A stretch of DNA of 64,000 nt from Chitinophaga solisilvae (lineage in GTDB: Bacteria > Bacteroidota > Bacteroidia > Chitinophagales > Chitinophagaceae): contig NZ_JAABOK010000022.1 of NCBI RefSeq assembly GCF_009928525.1, forward strand, positions 37,899-101,898, written 5' to 3'. Positions within the stretch are counted from its first letter, which is position 1. Every line of letters begins with the position of its first letter. Shown piece after piece: positions 60,991 through 64,000 of this stretch. Made by a program: the position numbers and the translations under genes. The notes under the pieces were generated by a model that had not been told where the DNA came from, did no database searches, and saw nothing but the letters and a program-made list of their open reading frames with translations.

Positions 60991-62097
60991 ATGAAAACAC
61001 AAGGTATTCTCACGTTACTGGCGGCAGGCACGCTGTTCATGGCCTGTAAAAACAACCTCCGCGAAGACATTAAACCCGGCAGCGACAAACCCGCTGCAAC
61101 AACCGAACTGACAGGCACCTACACAGAACAGATTTTCACCGGACTGGATTTCTACAACGGCTATGCCGCCAACGCCTACACCGATGCCGGCGGCGTTATT
61201 TACCTGAATAATACCGTAGCCCTGAAAAAAATATCGCTGAGAGGAAAAGCTGATTCCACCGCCACCTTCAAAGGAGAGCTGCGCATATACCAGCGCGGCG
61301 ACGGCTATGACCGCGACGGACAACTTTACTTTCTCAGAGACTCCGTCGTAAAGGCGCTGCTGACGAATCAGAGCACCTTCGATTCCGCTGCCAAATCCAG
61401 AATAGATGCCTATGCACCCAAAACAGGCTACCTGTATGTAACCCCCTTCTTCTATTGGTACCAGTCCATCAAATCAGTACCATATACTTTCGACCTGAAA
61501 GATGTAGCCTCCCTGCTCACCGGCAAAGACTCCGTATGGGTAGCGCTCAGCGCATGGGGTACACATCTTGACCAGTCTGACTGGGTGGGTAAAAACGAAC
61601 CCCGCTCCTTCTCTGCAGACTTCAGCATCACGGCAGACAACAATACCACCAATGCCAACCCAACCTACATACAGGCCGTTCAATTCGGCAGAATAGCAGA
61701 TGCTGCCGGTAACAACTCCCGCACCCTGACCAAAATCATCACCATCCCCTACCGCCTGCGCAATGCGAAGATAGTAGTGGTATCACAAGCCTGGGGCGCC
61801 GGGTCCGGCGGTGAAGAATATACTTACCGCACCCATAACGTGAGCTGGGATAATACACAGATCGGTACCTTCTCCTCCAAAGTAGCCTGCGGCCCCAACA
61901 CCATGCGCAGCTACGACATTTCTTCCTCCCCACGCAACTGGTGCCCTTCTGAAGTAGTACCACCACATACCATCAGCATCAGCGGCACCATCGCCGCCGG
62001 CAGCAACCACACCGTAAAAGTGGATATCGTCAACGCCAAAGCTGATGCTAACAACAACTTCAAACTCTCCGTATATATAGCCGGCGAAAAATACTAG
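60991..62097 (+). CDS. Diverged PNGase F-like lipoprotein
   Basis: 368 aa from ATG 60991; upstream in-frame residues lack signal character. Lipoprotein signal TLFMACKN. The C-terminal domain (VVVSQAWGAGSGGEEYTYRTHNVSW, then CGPNTM and RNWCPSEVVPPHTISI) is the PNGase F C-domain fold, with a Glu in GGEEYTYRTH at the Glu206 position. The N-domain keeps an Asp in GDGYDRDGQLYF near the Asp60 site, but the Glu118 region is VWVALSAWG with no Glu. It may bind glycans or cleave a different linkage. Paralogue of the protein at 37076. Confidence 0.8.
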   Translation: MKTQGILTLLAAGTLFMACKNNLREDIKPGSDKPAATTELTGTYTEQIFTGLDFYNGYAANAYTDAGGVIYLNNTVALKKISLRGKADSTATFKGELRIYQRGDGYDRDGQLYFLRDSVVKALLTNQSTFDSAAKSRIDAYAPKTGYLYVTPFFYWYQSIKSVPYTFDLKDVASLLTGKDSVWVALSAWGTHLDQSDWVGKNEPRSFSADFSITADNNTTNANPTYIQAVQFGRIADAAGNNSRTLTKIITIPYRLRNAKIVVVSQAWGAGSGGEEYTYRTHNVSWDNTQIGTFSSKVACGPNTMRSYDISSSPRNWCPSEVVPPHTISISGTIAAGSNHTVKVDIVNAKADANNNFKLSVYIAGEKY

Positions 62098-62105
62098 GTT
62101 AAAAT

Positions 62106-62226
62106 AATTACGAATTACAAATTGCGAATTACGAATGATGAGCGAAGATCTGAGCGGATAAAGAATTTACTTCATCGCTCAGATCTTCGCTCATCATTCG
62201 TAATTCGCAATTTGTAATTCGTAATT
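62106..62226. repeat. Palindromic element, AATTACG arms (element 9 of 10)
   Basis: Arms of about 50 bp, essentially perfect, including a matched deviation (AATTACA/TTTGTAATT), so both arms changed together. Core GCGAAGATCTGAGCGGAT, loop with GAATTTACTT. It starts 8 bp after the upstream TAG stop. Confidence 0.9.
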
Positions 62227-62250
62227 CCCCCAAATCCCTACCTTAGCATC

Positions 62251-63156
62251 ATGTATCTTCAAACGCTTCCGAAGGTTTTTCATGCTGCGAATGAAATTAC
62301 GCCGCCTGTTTATCCGGATCATTTTCTGTATGCAGAAACGATGCGGCAGCCGTATGACAGCCCGGCGCACCCTGCAGGCATAGGTTTGTTGCTGAGTGGC
62401 GGCGGAACGTGCGGGTACTATGTAAATGGTGGCAAAAATCCGGTACAGGCGCAGCAAGTGTTCTTCATCAACCGGGGCAGCCGGCTGGCGGTAAGCACCG
62501 GCAAAGAGGTGGCGCCGGTGATGTTATTCTTTCATTCCGGTATGCCGGATCTGATTCAGTACAGCCTGCATTACGAAGATGAAAAATTACTGGATGCACC
62601 GTTTGATAGTCTGCCGTACGATTTCTCCTACCTGGAGAGAATGCATACCAACCCCGCCCTGCATCAGACCATCATATCCCTGATAACACTGGGCAACAGC
62701 TGTTCTTCCTTTGCCGCACTACGGGCAGATATCATCATCAGAAGCCTTTTTGAGGACCTGCTGAAAGCCAACCGGGAAGCATTTCGCCGGTCGCAGAACA
62801 TACAGGCAGTAAAGGTTGCCACACGGCGGGAGATCTTCAAAAGAATCGCATTGGCCAGAGAATGGCTGGAAGCCCATTATGCGGGTAACGTTACCCTTGA
62901 AGATATGGCTGTCATCGCCACCATGAACAGCCAGCATTTTCTGCGTATGTTTAAACAGGCGTACCTGATTACACCTCATCAGTACCAGATAGAACTGAAG
63001 CTCAGGAAAGCCGTGCAACTACTGGAAACAACCTTGATGCCCGTACAGGACATATGCCTGGAAATCGGCTTTGAAAGCGTCTTCAGCTTCAGTGTATTGT
63101 TTAAGGAACGTTTCGGTACACCGCCGGCAGCTTTCAGAAAAGAAGCGGCCGGATGA
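62251..63156 (+). CDS. AraC-family transcriptional regulator
   Basis: 301 aa. N-terminal cupin-like sensor (GIGLLLSGGGTCGYYVNGGKNPVQAQQVFFINRGSRLAV). C-terminal AraC domain (ARE WLEAHYAGNVTLEDMAVIATMNSQHFLRMFKQAYLITPHQYQ and VQDICLEIGFESVFSFSVLFKERFGTPPAAFR). It sits just upstream of an SRPBCC-protein gene in the same direction, a common pairing. Ligand unknown. Confidence 0.9.
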   Translation: MYLQTLPKVFHAANEITPPVYPDHFLYAETMRQPYDSPAHPAGIGLLLSGGGTCGYYVNGGKNPVQAQQVFFINRGSRLAVSTGKEVAPVMLFFHSGMPDLIQYSLHYEDEKLLDAPFDSLPYDFSYLERMHTNPALHQTIISLITLGNSCSSFAALRADIIIRSLFEDLLKANREAFRRSQNIQAVKVATRREIFKRIALAREWLEAHYAGNVTLEDMAVIATMNSQHFLRMFKQAYLITPHQYQIELKLRKAVQLLETTLMPVQDICLEIGFESVFSFSVLFKERFGTPPAAFRKEAAG

Positions 63157-63197
63157 AATTCTCCATTTCCGATAAATCCCCTTCCCGCTACCCTTGT

Positions 63198-63205
63198 TAG
63201 TTTTG
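63198..63205 (+). promoter_or_regulatory. Bacteroidota -7 element for the SRPBCC gene
   Basis: TAGTTTTG, a full TAnnTTTG match, 23 bp before ATG 63229. Confidence 0.5.
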
Positions 63206-63228
63206 CTTCATCATCAATATGTAACATC

Positions 63229-63735
63229 ATGAATCAATTATCAACACCTGATTTCAGTCAGTTCAAATTGAGGGTGAACATTAAAACTCCGGTTGAAAAT
63301 GTTTACAAAGCCTGGGCTACCAGCGCCGGGCTTACCTCCTGGTTTGCGGCAGCATCCTTTACTGATGAGGATGGCAACATCCGGCCGGCAGATGCACCGG
63401 CACAAACCAACGACCATTACCGGCTCCAGCTTTCCTGTGAAGGAGTGGATGCCCACGGTACCGGAAAAGTATTGCAGGCGAATGGCAAAAATATTTTCAG
63501 CTTCACTTTCTCCAAAGGCTGTCCTGTCAGTATTTCCATTTATCCGGAACATGGAGAAACCATTGTAGAACTGTTTGAAAGCAAACTGCCTACCGACAGC
63601 GATACCATTCAGAGACATTACGTCGGCGACTCCAAAGGCTGGATCTTCTTTCTCACCAACCTCAAATCTGTACTGGAAGGAGGATTGGATTTGCGTAATA
63701 AGAATGAAGCTATTGGGAATGTGATTACGGGATAG
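63229..63735 (+). CDS. SRPBCC (AHSA1-like) domain protein
   Basis: 168 aa. Helix-grip START/Bet v1-like fold of the AHSA1 group: INIKTPVENVYKAWATSAGLTSWFAA at the N-terminus and HYVGDSKGWIFFLTNLKSVLEGG at the C-terminus are the conserved ends. It binds hydrophobic ligands; bacterial function usually unknown. It has its own promoter but follows the AraC gene by 72 bp. Confidence 0.88.
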   Translation: MNQLSTPDFSQFKLRVNIKTPVENVYKAWATSAGLTSWFAAASFTDEDGNIRPADAPAQTNDHYRLQLSCEGVDAHGTGKVLQANGKNIFSFTFSKGCPVSISIYPEHGETIVELFESKLPTDSDTIQRHYVGDSKGWIFFLTNLKSVLEGGLDLRNKNEAIGNVITG

Positions 63736-63749
63736 AATGGAGAGTGAGG

Positions 63750-63877
63750 AATTGCGAATTACGAATTGCGAATTACGAATTGCGAATTACGAATGTAGCG
63801 CGAAGATCTGAGCGGATAATGAATTTACTTCATCGCTCAGATCTTCGCGCTACATTCGTAATTCGTAATTCGCAATT
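63750..63877. repeat. Palindromic element, AATTGCG arms (element 10 of 10)
   Basis: The left arm has extra 7-mer units (six or seven) compared with four on the right. Core GCGAAGATCTGAGCGGAT, loop ATGAATTTACTTC. The right end is directly joined to the left end of an insertion sequence. Confidence 0.88.
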
Positions 63878-63913
63878 CTATAGTGTCCGGTTAAAATAAC
63901 CCAAAGGATAAAT

Positions 63914-63942
63914 AAAAGGAGGCCGATGTGGCCTCCTTTTTT
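63914..63942 (+). terminator. Intrinsic terminator inside the IS left end
   Basis: Perfect 11-bp stem (AAAAGGAGGCC and GGCCTCCTTTT) with a 5-nt loop, followed by TT. It sits between the IS end and the transposase start, a common arrangement that stops outside transcripts from driving transposase. Confidence 0.8.
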
Positions 63943-63976
63943 AGTAAGTTTAAGTTACCACACTAAAACTACTATT

Positions 63977-64000
63977 ATGAGCAAAAGTAGATTTTTTTCC
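63977..64000 (+). CDS. Transposase N-terminus (3'-partial, 8 codons)
   Basis: MSKSRFFS, then the window ends. The start resembles IS4-family (DUF4372-containing) transposases of Bacteroidota, which often begin MSKSTxFSGQP. Eight residues cannot prove the family; the IS-like end and internal terminator upstream support it. Confidence 0.5.

Larger units (their letters stand above)
63879..64000 (+). mobile_element. Left end of an IS4-family-like insertion sequence (partial)
   Basis: The sequence changes character right after element 10, at TATAGTGTCCGGTTAAAATA. An outward-facing barrier hairpin and a transposase-like start follow. The TAGTGTCCGGTTAAA end resembles those of IS4-type elements in Bacteroidota from memory. 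The right end is outside the window, so the repeat pair and target duplication cannot be checked. Confidence 0.6.

Noticed and set aside
22251..63877. Tandem AATTACG 7-mers as CRISPR or VNTR arrays
   Set aside because: Units are 7 bp with no spacers and always occur as the arms of palindromes.

Overview
The window looks like chromosome from a Bacteroidota bacterium of the Chitinophagaceae, most likely Chitinophaga. The evidence is a TonB/GLPGLI outer-membrane gene pair, PNGase F-like lipoproteins, a DUF4221 lipoprotein, a class I (DhnA-type) aldolase, and repeated -7 promoter elements of the Bacteroidota form TAnnTTTG. The genus is inferred from protein flavour, not from a search.

Region 1 (1-18.3 kb) is the 3' end of a natural-product cluster. 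A giant assembly-line gene, still open at the left edge, encodes aminotransferase - [C-A-PCP] - [C-A-PCP] - [C-A(N-methyltransferase)-PCP] - [C-A-PCP-E]. It has no thioesterase. It is followed by a separate luciferase-like flavin monooxygenase that carries its own TubC-type docking domain. The aminotransferase and the linker before it resemble those that follow a PKS ACP in beta-amino lipopeptide synthetases, so a PKS module probably lies just upstream. The predicted segment is beta-amino acyl, aliphatic, aliphatic, N-methyl-Val, then an epimerised residue of uncertain identity. The first two A-PCP-C units are a recent tandem duplication with a 3204-bp period.

Region 2 (18.4-36.8 kb) is mixed housekeeping and accessory DNA. 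It holds an MG2/TonB-plug surface protein, a BaiN-like flavoprotein, class I FBP aldolase, a hybrid histidine kinase, a histidine phosphatase, and an operon of a PEP-mutase-like protein and an MGMT-type alkyltransferase. Next come a secreted Cys-rich peptide, DUF4221 lipoprotein and CxxC lipoprotein cassette, a GOB-like subclass B3 metallo-beta-lactamase, an AraC regulator, an aspartoacylase-like protein and a cytochrome P450.

Region 3 (37-48.3 kb) holds a PNGase F-like lipoprotein, an MscS channel, ferritin, a divergent HxlR/NTF2-like pair with a paired operator, an M13 metallopeptidase, tRNA-Ser(UGA), a thioesterase and an NTPase. Region 4 (48.4-64 kb) holds a GLPGLI/TonB-receptor operon, a SNF2 helicase, a divergent deoR/nudK pair with a palindromic operator over both -7 elements, several small enzymes and regulators, an ankyrin lipoprotein, a divergent PNGase F-like protein, and the left end of an IS4-like element at the right edge.

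Ten long palindromic elements sit between genes. Eight are built from 7-mer AATTACG-type or related AT-rich arms around a conserved GCGAAGA...AGCG core and two are looser relatives. Most abut a stop codon, and several share bases with it. They look like a dispersed hairpin family that doubles as transcription terminators, and they are the most unusual non-coding signal here.
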